A stretch of DNA of 6,987 nucleotides from an uncultured Clostridium sp. (GTDB lineage Bacteria > Bacillota_A > Clostridia > TANB77 > CAG-508), in NCBI GenBank assembly GCA_947244675.1, contig CAMXLV010000091.1, positions 1 to 6,987 on the forward strand, given 5' to 3'. The notes under the pieces were generated by a model, which saw nothing but the letters and a program-made list of their open reading frames with translations, was not told the DNA's origin and searched no databases. This document shows positions 1 through 6,770 of this stretch, piece by piece. Position numbers and translations under genes: made by a program. The first letter of the stretch is position 1, and each line of letters begins with the position of its first letter.

Positions 1-243
1 GTTATGATTGTTTTAGGAATTTGTATTATGCCAATTCTTAAATTAGCATCAATAACGTTTGCTTATAAGTTATTAGCAGGAGTTATACAACCAATAGCAG
101 ATGATAAAGTAACAAATTTGTTAGAACAAATGGGTGATATATTTAAAATATTTTTAGCAATATTAACGAGTATTTCTTTTATGATTATTATAGGGACAAC
201 TTTAGTTTTAAAAATATCAAATAGTGGAATGATGTATCGATAA
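1..243 (+). CDS. spoIIIAE: Stage III sporulation protein AE, C-terminal fragment
   Basis: This is the last 80 codons of a gene that enters from outside the window; reading is open from base 1 and ends at TAA 241-243. The peptide is highly hydrophobic with two likely membrane stretches, one over the first 30 or so residues and one near residues 55-76. It contains the segment LLAGVIQPIADDKV, which resembles the C-terminal region of SpoIIIAE (in B. subtilis a similar AGAVIQPLGD segment, from memory). SpoIIIAE is a polytopic membrane protein of the SpoIIIA-SpoIIQ channel, which links mother cell and forespore after engulfment. The assignment is reinforced by spoIIIAF starting 12 bp downstream in the canonical order. 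The ATG at position 4 is internal and not the true start. Confidence 0.92.
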   Translation, partial: VMIVLGICIMPILKLASITFAYKLLAGVIQPIADDKVTNLLEQMGDIFKIFLAILTSISFMIIIGTTLVLKISNSGMMYR

Positions 244-255
244 GGGGTTATACAA

Positions 256-876
256 ATGATAGAATTTATGAGTTCGTGGGTAAAAGGATTAGGGTTAGCA
301 ATTGTAATTGTATCCATTCTAGAAATGTTATTACCTAATAATAAAACTAAAAAATATATTAGAATGGTAATGGGAATTTATGTCTTATTTACAATGATTT
401 CACCTTTTGTGTCCAATGCAAAAAGTTTTAACATAGAAGAGTTTGATTTAGAGGCATATGAAACAAAAGCAACAAGTAGTAGTGTTAGTGTAAATCAAAG
501 TTCCATGGATGAAAGAATTGAAGATTTATATCAACAAGAATTACAAAAAGATATGACAAAAAAATTAAAGGAAAAAGGATATTTGGTAACTAATTGCAAA
601 GTAAAAGCACAAATATCAGAAAAAGAAGAAGAAACAAAAATTACTAAAATCAAGTTGAAAGTGCAAAAAATAGAAGAGCCAGAAGAAAAAGAAGAAAAGT
701 TAGAAAATCAAATGGTTACACAAATTCAAAAAATAAAGCCAATAGAAAGTAGTATAAAAAAAGAAGAGAAAACGAAACAAGAAAATACAAAGATAAATAA
801 GACAGACATTCAAAATATTAAAAAATTTTTAATAGAGGAATATGGAGTGAGTGAAAAATGTTTAGAGATAAATTAA
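256..876 (+). CDS. spoIIIAF: Stage III sporulation protein AF
   Basis: The gene encodes a 206-residue protein, close to the usual SpoIIIAF size. The start ATG at 256 follows an AAGGGG ribosome site at 242-247. Two membrane segments are visible, about residues 11-26 and 36-53, separated by a short basic loop with LPNNKTKKYIR. This N-terminal hairpin is typical of the family, which has W-K near the start and K-Y in the loop. A charged, lysine- and glutamate-rich soluble domain follows from about residue 60 to the end, with a low-complexity stretch around residues 125-180. It is a component of the SpoIIIA-SpoIIQ apparatus in the mother-cell membrane. Its 3' end overlaps spoIIIAG by 19 bp, which suggests translational coupling. 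Order in the operon makes the call secure although the soluble domain is poorly conserved. Confidence 0.93.
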   Translation: MIEFMSSWVKGLGLAIVIVSILEMLLPNNKTKKYIRMVMGIYVLFTMISPFVSNAKSFNIEEFDLEAYETKATSSSVSVNQSSMDERIEDLYQQELQKDMTKKLKEKGYLVTNCKVKAQISEKEEETKITKIKLKVQKIEEPEEKEEKLENQMVTQIQKIKPIESSIKKEEKTKQENTKINKTDIQNIKKFLIEEYGVSEKCLEIN

Positions 877-1478
877 AACAATTAACCCAAGGGGGAAAAG
901 AGGAAGGAAATCATAAAAAAAAGATTGAAAATTTAGTGTTTTTTGTTGTTGTTCTGATCATAACAATTGTTATTATTAACCTTATTCTAAATGGCAATAA
1001 ACAAGTTAATAAGCAAGAAAACAATACTACTTCCAAGCAATTAGCAACAACAAAAGACACAATAGAAAATCAAACATTAGAACAAACAAATGATGATTCT
1101 TTGGCTAAGCAACTAGAGATGATTCTTTCTAAAATACAAGGAGTAGGAGAAGTAAAAGTGTTTGTTAATTATTCAGAGTCAAGTGAATTAATTGCTATGT
1201 ATAACGAAACTTCAAAAACGAGTAATACAGAAGAAAGTGACACAGCAGGGGGAAGTAGAAAAATTCAAGAAACAGATTTACAAAAAGATATTATTTATCA
1301 AGAAGAAAATGGAGAAAAAACGCCAATTACACAAAAAATTGTAAAGCCAAAATTAGAAGGAGCAATTATAACAGCCAAAGGAGCCAATAATTACGAAACA
1401 AAGACGAATATTATCCAAGCTATTGAAGCAGTAACAGGACTTGCTACTCATAAAATACAAGTATTTGAAATGAATTAG
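858..1478 (+). CDS. spoIIIAG: Stage III sporulation protein AG
   Basis: This is a 206-residue protein with a basic cytoplasmic N-terminus, one membrane helix at about residues 26-43, a polar linker rich in N, T and Q, and a C-terminal domain from about residue 83. The C-terminal domain contains LEMILSKIQGVGEVKVFVNY and later LEGAIITAKGANN, a pattern I recognise from SpoIIIAG ring-building domains, which form a large ring in the intermembrane space of the forespore channel. A G-, S- and T-rich insertion (about residues 115-135) sits between the strands, as in known family members. The start ATG at 858 lies inside spoIIIAF and is preceded by GGAGTGA at 844-850. The stop TAG overlaps the ribosome site of spoIIIAH. 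Confidence 0.95.
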   Translation: MFRDKLKQLTQGGKEEGNHKKKIENLVFFVVVLIITIVIINLILNGNKQVNKQENNTTSKQLATTKDTIENQTLEQTNDDSLAKQLEMILSKIQGVGEVKVFVNYSESSELIAMYNETSKTSNTEESDTAGGSRKIQETDLQKDIIYQEENGEKTPITQKIVKPKLEGAIITAKGANNYETKTNIIQAIEAVTGLATHKIQVFEMN

Positions 1479-1491
1479 GAGGGATTTTGTA

Positions 1492-2091
1492 ATGAAATTA
1501 TTTAAAAAAAATCAAATTATTATTTATGTAATCGTTTTAATGTTAATGACAGCAGGATATTTAAACTATACGACAAAAGTAGAAGAACAAACTTCTATAG
1601 AGACAGCTATACAAATTGAAGCACAAGATGATAGTAAAATAGCTAATATTGGTGATGCGACTTTAGTAAGTAGTCCAGAAGTAGTAGAAGAAAATACGAA
1701 CAATGTTCCAGAAGAAGTTAAGCCAACTGCTAATACAGCTAATAATGATGACTATTTTGTTAAGTCAAAATTAGAAAGAGATACAATGTATTCACAAATG
1801 CTAGAGACATATGAGAAGGTATTAAATAGCACCAATTCACTAGAAACACAAAAACAATCTGCAACAGAAGAAATACAAAAAATTAATGATATTAAAAATA
1901 GTATTATGATTTGTGAAAATTTGATACAAACCAAAGGATTTGAAAAAAATATTGTCTTTGTAAATGGAAATAGTGTTAGTGTCATCATTGGAACAGAGGA
2001 AATAAAGACTGAAGAAATTGCACAAGTTCAAAATATTATTGCAAGAGAACTAAAAGCAGAAATTGAAAATATTCATATTGCAACAAAATAA
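1492..2091 (+). CDS. spoIIIAH: Stage III sporulation protein AH
   Basis: The gene encodes 199 residues: a short basic N-terminus, one membrane helix at about residues 8-25, a long polar acidic linker, and a C-terminal ectodomain from about residue 85. That domain starts with DDYFVKSKLERD and ends with a helix-strand pattern including NLIQTKGFEKNIVFVNG and VIIGTEEI. This closely follows the SpoIIIAH ectodomain that binds forespore SpoIIQ and forms the zipper and channel between the two cells. The start at 1492 has a strong AGGAGGG site at 1477-1483, which overlaps the spoIIIAG stop. It is the last gene of the operon: the next gene is on the other strand, and no clear + strand terminator was found between them. 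Confidence 0.95.
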   Translation: MKLFKKNQIIIYVIVLMLMTAGYLNYTTKVEEQTSIETAIQIEAQDDSKIANIGDATLVSSPEVVEENTNNVPEEVKPTANTANNDDYFVKSKLERDTMYSQMLETYEKVLNSTNSLETQKQSATEEIQKINDIKNSIMICENLIQTKGFEKNIVFVNGNSVSVIIGTEEIKTEEIAQVQNIIARELKAEIENIHIATK

Positions 2092-2093
2092 GT

Positions 2094-2118
2094 AAAAAAA
2101 TAAGCCTTTTATTTAGGC
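2094..2118 (-). terminator. Weak intrinsic terminator of the xre gene
   Basis: Read on the minus strand, GCCT and AGGC form a 4-bp stem around a 7-base A-rich loop. The sequence TTATTTTTTT follows, corresponding to the A run at 2094-2100 on the + strand. The hairpin overlaps the end of the regulator gene. The stem is short, so this may be a weak terminator; in the + direction no T run follows it. Confidence 0.35.
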
Positions 2119-2319
2119 AATATTCTGAGTCATTTTTCTAATATATTCTCCAATTTCTTCATTAGTCAAATCTAATTGAGTGATTAAGTTGTTTAGAACA
2201 TCTCTTCTTGGTAAATCTTCTTCATTATCAATTCTTACATATTGTCTCAAACTAATACCAAGAAGCTCTGACATTTGCTCCTGTGTGTATTTCTTAGATT
2301 TTCTTTTTTCCTTAATCAT
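2113..2319 (-). CDS. Small Xre-family helix-turn-helix regulator
   Basis: This is a 68-residue protein consisting of almost nothing but a helix-turn-helix domain. After a basic N-terminus (MIKEKRKSKKY), residues 12-40 follow the Xre pattern: TQEQMSELLGIS as helix 2 and turn, then LRQYVRIDNEEDLP as recognition helix and the following loop, then a helix DVLNNLITQLDL. The start ATG (2317-2319) is preceded on its strand by AGGGTGAT at 2323-2330. Proteins of this size are usually DNA-binding repressors or antitoxin-like regulators, but no toxin partner is adjacent. It lies divergent from pfk and convergent with spoIIIAH. The target is unknown; control of its own promoter region is a reasonable guess because paired TGACA-like repeats lie there. 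Confidence 0.85.
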   Translation of the reverse strand: MIKEKRKSKKYTQEQMSELLGISLRQYVRIDNEEDLPRRDVLNNLITQLDLTNEEIGEYIRKMTQNIA

Positions 2320-2339
2320 AAAATCACCCTACTTATAAA

Positions 2340-2368
2340 ATTAAAATAATTATGTCATAAATTGTAAA
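2340..2368 (-). promoter_or_regulatory. Probable promoter of the xre gene
   Basis: On the minus strand, TTTACA (2363-2368) is followed after 17 bases by TTTAAT (2340-2345). Each matches the vegetative sigma-A consensus at 5 of 6 positions. The start would fall near 2333, just upstream of the ribosome site. In DNA this A+T-rich, such matches also arise by chance. Confidence 0.5.
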
Positions 2369-2393
2369 ATAATTGTATTGACATTTTGTGACA
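2353..2393. promoter_or_regulatory. TGACA repeat cluster, candidate operator
   Basis: TGTCA at 2353-2357 is an inverted copy of TGACA at 2379-2383, which recurs directly at 2389-2393, exactly 10 bp (one helical turn) on. The first copy lies between the -35 and -10 of the xre promoter, and the others lie upstream of the pfk promoter. Binding by the neighbouring Xre protein is an inference only. Confidence 0.3.
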
Positions 2394-2436
2394 GGTTGCA
2401 GAAATAATAAGAAAATTCAAAATTTCTATAAAATAG

Positions 2437-2464
2437 TTGTAAAAATTTTTTGTTTTGATATAAT
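2437..2464 (+). promoter_or_regulatory. Probable promoter of the phosphofructokinase gene
   Basis: TTGTAA (2437-2442) is followed after 16 bases by a perfect TATAAT (2459-2464). The expected transcript start is near 2471, giving a leader of about 30 bases with the ribosome site AAGGGAGAG at 2485-2493. A second possibility is TTGACA at 2378-2383, but its only decent -10 (AATAAT, 2403-2408) is 19 bases away. Confidence 0.65.
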
Positions 2465-2499
2465 AAGGAAGACGTAAGAGAAAGAAGGGAGAGAAAAAA

Positions 2500-3647
2500 A
2501 TGTTAAAAAAAGTAGGAATATTAGCAAATGGAGGAGATGTATCAGGATTTAATGCTGTTATTAGAGCTATTGTAAAAACAGCAGAAAATCATGAAGTAGC
2601 ATGTTATGGAATTATGGATGGATATAATGGATTACTAAAAAAGGATTTTGAATTATTATCAACAGCAGCTAATCGGAGAAGCAACAGGTATTTTACCAAA
2701 AGGTGGTTCAATTATAGGTTCTTCTACTAATGCTAATCTATTTAATTATAAAATAGTAAAAGAAGATGGTAGTGTAGAATATAAAGATATGTCAGAAGAA
2801 GCTATTAAAAATATTAAAGATTTTGGATTTGATTGTATTTTCACATTAGGAGGAGATGGAACCCAAAAATCAGCAAGGGATTTTTCTACCAAAGGTGTAA
2901 ATGTAATTGGTGTACCAAAAACCATTGATAATGATGTAGCATGTACAGAAATTACTTTTGGATATAATACAGCAGTATCAGTTGCTATGGAAGCTTTAGA
3001 TAGATTACACACAACAGGGGCAACACATCATAGAATTATGGTATTAGAAGTAATGGGAAGATATGCTCGGATGGATTGCTTTAGAATCAGCAATAGCAGG
3101 AGGGGCAGATGTAGCTTTAATTCCAGAAATTCCATATGATATCAATCGTGTAGCACAGAAGATTAACAATCGAAGAAAAAGAGGAAAGAATTTTAGTGTA
3201 GTTGTGGTAGCAGAAGGTGCAAAAGCAAAAGATGGTGAAATTACAATTATGGGAACAAGAGACAATGGTGCAGGAGTAGACAATACAAAATTAGGAGGTA
3301 TTGGACAAGTTCTTGCTAAGCAATTAGAAGAATTAACAGGATTAGAAGCAAGAAATACAACTTTGGGTTATATGCAAAGAGGAGGAACACCAACTGCTTT
3401 TGATCGAGTACTTTCCACAAAATATGGAACAAAAGCAATGGAACTTGCTTTAGAAGGAAAATTCGGAACATTAGCCATTATGAAAAATGGAAAATTAGAT
3501 TCTGTATCTTTAGAAGAAGTTGTTGGAAAAAATACAAAGATAGGAGCTGTTTCTGGAAACACAGAAGATAGCAATTTAAGAAAAGTAACAATGGAAGACG
3601 ACCTAATAAAAACAGCAAGAAATATTGGAATTAATTTAGGAGACTAA
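2500..3647 (+). CDS. pfkA: 6-phosphofructokinase, read through two +1 shifts at CGG
   Basis: The enzyme phosphorylates fructose 6-phosphate in glycolysis. The protein is spread over three frames: 2500-2673, 2675-3067 and 3069-3644, with stop TAA 3645-3647. Joining them by skipping C2674 and C3068 gives 381 residues without any gap in homology. Motifs in the joined protein are GGDVSG (11-16), GILPKGG (63-69), GGDGT (117-121), PKTIDND (139-145, with the catalytic T-I-D-N-D), MGR (185-187), VAEG (236-239) and LGYMQRGGTPTAFDR (288-302). Glycine at GGDG with lysine at PKTIDND marks the mixed-substrate branch, so the phosphate donor (ATP or pyrophosphate) cannot be called. Without shifting, translation stops at 2730 after 76 residues. 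It has its own promoter and ribosome site and no clear terminator. A pseudogene is possible, but both lesions are the same CGG event and the rest is intact. Confidence 0.88.
2674..2677 (+). other. Putative +1 recoding site 1 (CGGA, pfk codon 59)
   Basis: Frame one reads AAT then CGG. The downstream homology (GEATGILPKGG) is in the frame that begins GGA at 2675, so one C is extra. Skipping it gives Asn-Gly-Glu. No prfB-like internal ribosome site and no T-rich slippery codon precede it. The exact residue junction is less constrained by conservation here than at the other two sites. Confidence 0.7.
3068..3071 (+). other. Putative +1 recoding site 2 (CGGA, pfk codon 190)
   Basis: The frame reads ATG GGA AGA TAT GCT and then CGG. 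Phosphofructokinases have a glycine here (MGR-x-A-G), supplied exactly by GGA at 3069-3071 if C3068 is skipped. Without the shift, translation ends at 3137-3139 in unrelated sequence. Confidence 0.8.
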
Positions 3648-3675
3648 AAAAATATAATTTAATGATTAGAAAGTA

Positions 3676-3704
3676 TTGCTATTTTATCAAAAATATGGCA
3701 TAAT
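3676..3704 (+). promoter_or_regulatory. Probable promoter of the T-box leader and valS
   Basis: TTGCTA (3676-3681) is followed after 17 bases by CATAAT (3699-3704). The two hexamers match the sigma-A consensus at 4 and 5 of 6 positions. Transcription would start near 3711, upstream of the T-box leader. The surrounding stretch 3648-3742 holds no gene. Confidence 0.55.
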
Positions 3705-3742
3705 AATAAATAAATAAGAAAAAACAAGAAAAAAGAGGAGTA

Positions 3743-3968
3743 CATCTTACAAAATGCTTAAAAGAGAAAAGAAGTCATAGGCTGAGAGCTTCTTAAGAAA
3801 AAAGTAGATGGAAAGTAGCTTTTTTAGTTGATATTCTGAGAAATATAAAAATAGGAATATCCGTATAAGCCACGTTAAAAGCTAACTAAGAAAAAATCTA
3901 ACAAGATTTTATTTTAAGGTGGTACCGTGAGAAATATTACTCGCCCTTATCAAGAGGGGCGAGTTTTT
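3743..3968 (+). ncRNA. T-box riboswitch for valyl-tRNA synthetase
   Basis: This leader senses uncharged tRNA(Val) and allows valS transcription when charging is low. The conserved T-box element AAGGTGGTACCGTG is at 3916-3929; its TGGT (3920-3923) would pair with an ACCA tRNA end, fitting the A discriminator of tRNA(Val). A stem I candidate spans 3743-3810: CATC/GATG at the base, CTTAA/TTAAG in the middle and GAAG/CTTC near the tip, with a loop containing GGCTGAGAG. GTA at 3804-3806, just before the closing GATG, is the likely specifier codon (Val), though this placement is tentative. Further pairings are TAGCTTTT (3816-3823) with AAAAGCTA (3877-3884) and GATATTC (3830-3836) with GAATATC (3855-3861). 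The intrinsic terminator that ends the leader is listed separately. Confidence 0.93.
3939..3968 (+). terminator. T-box-controlled intrinsic terminator
   Basis: ACTCGCCC (3939-3946) pairs with GGGCGAGT (3957-3964) to give an 8-bp GC-rich stem, and a run of five T follows at 3964-3968. It sits 10 bases after the T-box element and 21 bases before valS. This is the expected place for the regulated terminator that competes with the antiterminator. Confidence 0.92.
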
Positions 3969-3989
3969 GTTTAAAAAGGAGGAATAAAA

Positions 3990-6612
3990 ATGGATGGAAA
4001 ATACAATCCAAAAGATTTTGAAGAAAAGCTATATCAGCATTGGGAAGAAGAAGGATATTTTAAACCAAGTATGGATGAGAGTAAAGAGAGTTATTGTATT
4101 ATGATGCCCCCACCAAATGTAACACGGAAAACTACATATGGGACATGCTTTAGATGATACCATACAAGATATTTTAATCCGTTTTAAAAGAATGCAAGGA
4201 TATAATACTTTATGGCTTCCAGGAAGTGATCATGCCTCTATTTCGACAGAAATGAAGGTAGTACAAAAATTAAAAGAAGAAGGAAAAACAAAACAAGATT
4301 TAGGCAGAGAAAAATTTATTGAAGAGGCTTGGGAATGGACTAGAATCTATGGAGGAACCATTCAAGAACAACAAAAAAAATTAGGATGTTCTTGTGATTG
4401 GGAAAGAAGAAGATTTACATTAGATGAGGGATTGTCAAATGCTGTTTTACAACAATTTGAAAACTTATATCGAAAAGGACTTATTTATAAAGGAAAAAGA
4501 ATGGTAAATTGGTGTACAAATTGTAATACTTCTATCTCAGATGCAGAAGTGGAGTATCATGAAGAAAATTCGCATTTGTGGCATATTCGTTACCAAGTAA
4601 AAGGAGAAGATAAATACATAATTGTTGCAACAACAAGACCAGAGACAATGCTAGGTGATACAGCTGTGGCAGTTCATCCAGAAGATGATAGATATAAAGA
4701 GTTAGTAGGAAAAAAGTGTATTTTACCAATTATGAATAAAGAAATTCCAATTATTGCAGATTCTTTTGTTGAGAGGGAATTTGGAACAGGTGCTGTTAAA
4801 ATTACACCAGCACATGATATGAATGATTATCAGGCAGGATTACGTCACGATTTAGAAATAATAGAAGTATTTGATGAAAATTTCAAAATGGGAAATCTTA
4901 TAGACGAATACCAAGGAATGGAACTAATAGAAGCAAGAAAGAAAATAGTAGAAAAGTTAAAAGAAATTGGGGCATTGGTTAAAGAAGAAGAATATGTTCA
5001 TAATGTTGCTAAATGTGAAAGATGTAAAAATACGATTGAACCTAAGATTTCTAATCAATGGTTTGTGAAAATGAAAGAACTAGCTGAGCCTGCAATTGAG
5101 GCTGTGAAAAATGATAGCATTCGATTTATTCCAAAGAGATATGAAAAGACATATTTTAATTGGATGGAAAATATTCAAGATTGGTGTATTTCAAGACAGT
5201 TATGGTGGGGACATCAAATACCTGCTTATTATTGCCAAAAATGTGGACACATTCATGTTGGAAAAGAAATACCTAAGAAATGTGAAAAATGTGATTGTGA
5301 TCAACTAAAACAAGATCCAGACACATTAGACACCTGGTTTAGCTCAGCATTATGGCCATTTTCAACATTAGGATGGCCAAATAAGGAAGAAAAAGACCTA
5401 AAAATGTTTTATCCAACTAATGTATTAGTAACTGGTTATGATATTATATTTTTCTGGATTGCTAGAATGATATTTTCTGGATTAGAAGTAATGAAAGAAA
5501 AACCATTTCAAGATGTATTAATTCATGGTATTGTAAGAGATAGCCAAGGAAGAAAAATGTCTAAGACATTAGGAAATGGTATTGATCCAATTGAAGTAAT
5601 TGAACAATATGGAGCAGATAGCTTGCGATTTTCTGTGCTATCTGGAACAACAATGGGAAATGATATTCGTTATATGCCAGAAAAATTAGAACAAGCTTCT
5701 AATTTTGCTAATAAAATTTGGAATGCTGCTAAATTTATAACTATGAATTTAGTAAGCAAAGAAAAAATTATACAATTCCATAAACAAGATCAAAAACCAT
5801 TAAAAATAGAAGATAAATGGATTATAACAAAATTGAATCAATTAGTTTATGATGTAACAAAAAATATGGAAAATTATGATCTAGGTGTAGCTTTAGATAA
5901 GATTTATAGCTTTATTTGGAATGAATTTTGTGATTGGTATATTGAAATTGTAAAGCCAAGATTAAATAGTGAAAATGAGGAAGAAAAAATAATAGTATCT
6001 TATGTGCTAAATCAGGTTTTTACAACCTCTCTGCAATTGCTACATCCATTTATGCCTTTTGTAACTTCCAAAATTTATGAAGATTTGATTCATTATAATG
6101 AAAAAGAATTAATGGTATCAGAGTGGCCTAAATATGATGAAAGTTTAGCTTATAAAGAAGAGGAAACTATTTTGGAACAGTTAAAACAAATTATTGTAGA
6201 AATAAGAAATATAAGAGCTAACAAAAATATTCATCCTTCTAAAAAGGCAGAGTTAATTATTATAACTAAAAAATATAAAGACAAAATAGAAGAAGCAAAG
6301 GACTTTTTATTAAAATTAGGATTTGGAAAAAATATAATTGTGAAAGAGCAAAAAAGCGAGATCCCAGAAGAGAGTATTCAAATTATGACAGATAGTATAG
6401 AATTATATATGCCATTAGAAGGTCTAATTGATAAAGAAGAAGAGCGAAAAAGGCAAGAGGAAGAAAAGATAAGATTAGAACAAGAAGTAGCAAGGTGTGA
6501 AAAAATGCTTTCTAATCCAGGATTTATTAACAAAGCACCAAAAGAAAAAATTGAAGAAGAAAAATTAAAACTAGAAAAATACAAAGAAATGTTAAACAAA
6601 TTAAAATTTTAA
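3990..6612 (+). CDS. valS: Valyl-tRNA synthetase, read through one +1 shift at CGG
   Basis: The enzyme attaches valine to tRNA(Val). The start ATG 3990 follows AAGGAGG at 3976-3982. The first 45 codons (ending PPPNVT) are in one frame; the rest, from GGA at 4126, is in the +1 frame. Skipping C4125 restores PPPNVT-GKLHMGH and an 873-residue protein of normal ValS length. Motifs are HMGH (the HIGH motif, 49-52), WCTNC (174-178) and CERC (342-345) cysteine pairs, an editing-domain TTRPET (214-219), WWGHQIPAY (405-413), two more cysteine pairs (415/418 and 431/434), KMSKT (522-526), and a charged C-terminal coiled coil (about 815-873). Unshifted reading stops at TGA 4155-4157 after 55 residues. 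The ATG at 4138 would start inside the HIGH motif and lacks a good ribosome site, so it is unlikely to be the true start. Expression is controlled by the upstream T-box. Confidence 0.95.
4125..4128 (+). other. Putative +1 recoding site 3 (CGGA, valS codon 46)
   Basis: The frame reads AAT GTA ACA and then CGG. ValS proteins have the string P-P-P-N-V-T-G-x-L-H-x-G-H here, and GGA at 4126-4128 supplies the glycine if C4125 is skipped. The site is three codons upstream of the catalytic HIGH motif, so no active enzyme can be made without the frame change. Confidence 0.85.
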
Positions 6613-6620
6613 AAAAATTA

Positions 6621-6699
6621 GAAAAAAGTATTGAATTTTGTAGAAGAATATGTTAATATATTTTTACGTATTAATTCTATGGAATTCAATACTATTTTT
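6621..6699. repeat. Long imperfect palindrome downstream of valS
   Basis: AGTATTGAATT (6627-6637) and AATTCAATACT (6683-6693) are perfect 11-bp inverted copies. Outside them, after one mismatch, A residues pair with T residues. Inside, TAGAA/TTCTA (6641-6645 and 6675-6679) and TTAATA/TATTAA continue the pairing. The whole can fold into one long hairpin ending in a T-rich run, so it could be a two-way terminator, a small RNA, or a remnant of a miniature inverted-repeat element. Confidence 0.6.
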
Positions 6700-6724
6700 A
6701 TCTCATTTATTTAGAATCGTTGTA

Positions 6725-6746
6725 TAACACTTGTGTTAATTTTTTT
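6725..6746 (+). terminator. Possible intrinsic terminator
   Basis: TAACA (6725-6729) and TGTTA (6734-6738) enclose a CTTG loop. A run of seven T follows at 6740-6746. The stem is weak, but the layout fits an AT-rich intrinsic terminator for valS read-through. It could instead be an operator for a regulator. Confidence 0.4.
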
Positions 6747-6770
6747 CAAGCAACTTGAAGAGCAAACATT

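Noticed and set aside
3044..3283. Minus-strand reading frame opposite pfk
   Set aside because: It is an open-frame shadow without a ribosome site, opposite well-conserved phosphofructokinase sequence. The same applies to other antisense frames within spoIIIAF, spoIIIAH, pfk and valS.
3462..3467. Fourth CGGA string, in pfk
   Set aside because: Here CGG is out of frame (TTC GGA, Phe-Gly) and reading continues normally. It shows that the string alone is not a break; CGG must be in frame.
2500..3647. pfk as a decaying pseudogene
   Set aside because: Only two defects are present, both the same extra C before GGA. All catalytic motifs, the promoter and the ribosome site are intact, and the valS gene next door shows the same lesion.
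2660..4125. prfB-like +1 signal (internal ribosome site plus slippery stop codon)
   Set aside because: No stop codon is at the shift point, no consistent purine-rich site lies 5' of the breaks, and the P-site codons AAT, GCT and ACA do not re-pair in the +1 frame.
2674..4128. Sequencing or assembly errors at the three breaks
   Set aside because: None lies in a homopolymer, and random indels would not all hit the same CGGA context. It cannot be fully excluded without reads.
5111..5308. Small + strand frame inside valS
   Set aside because: It lies entirely within conserved ValS coding sequence in another frame, with no start signal.
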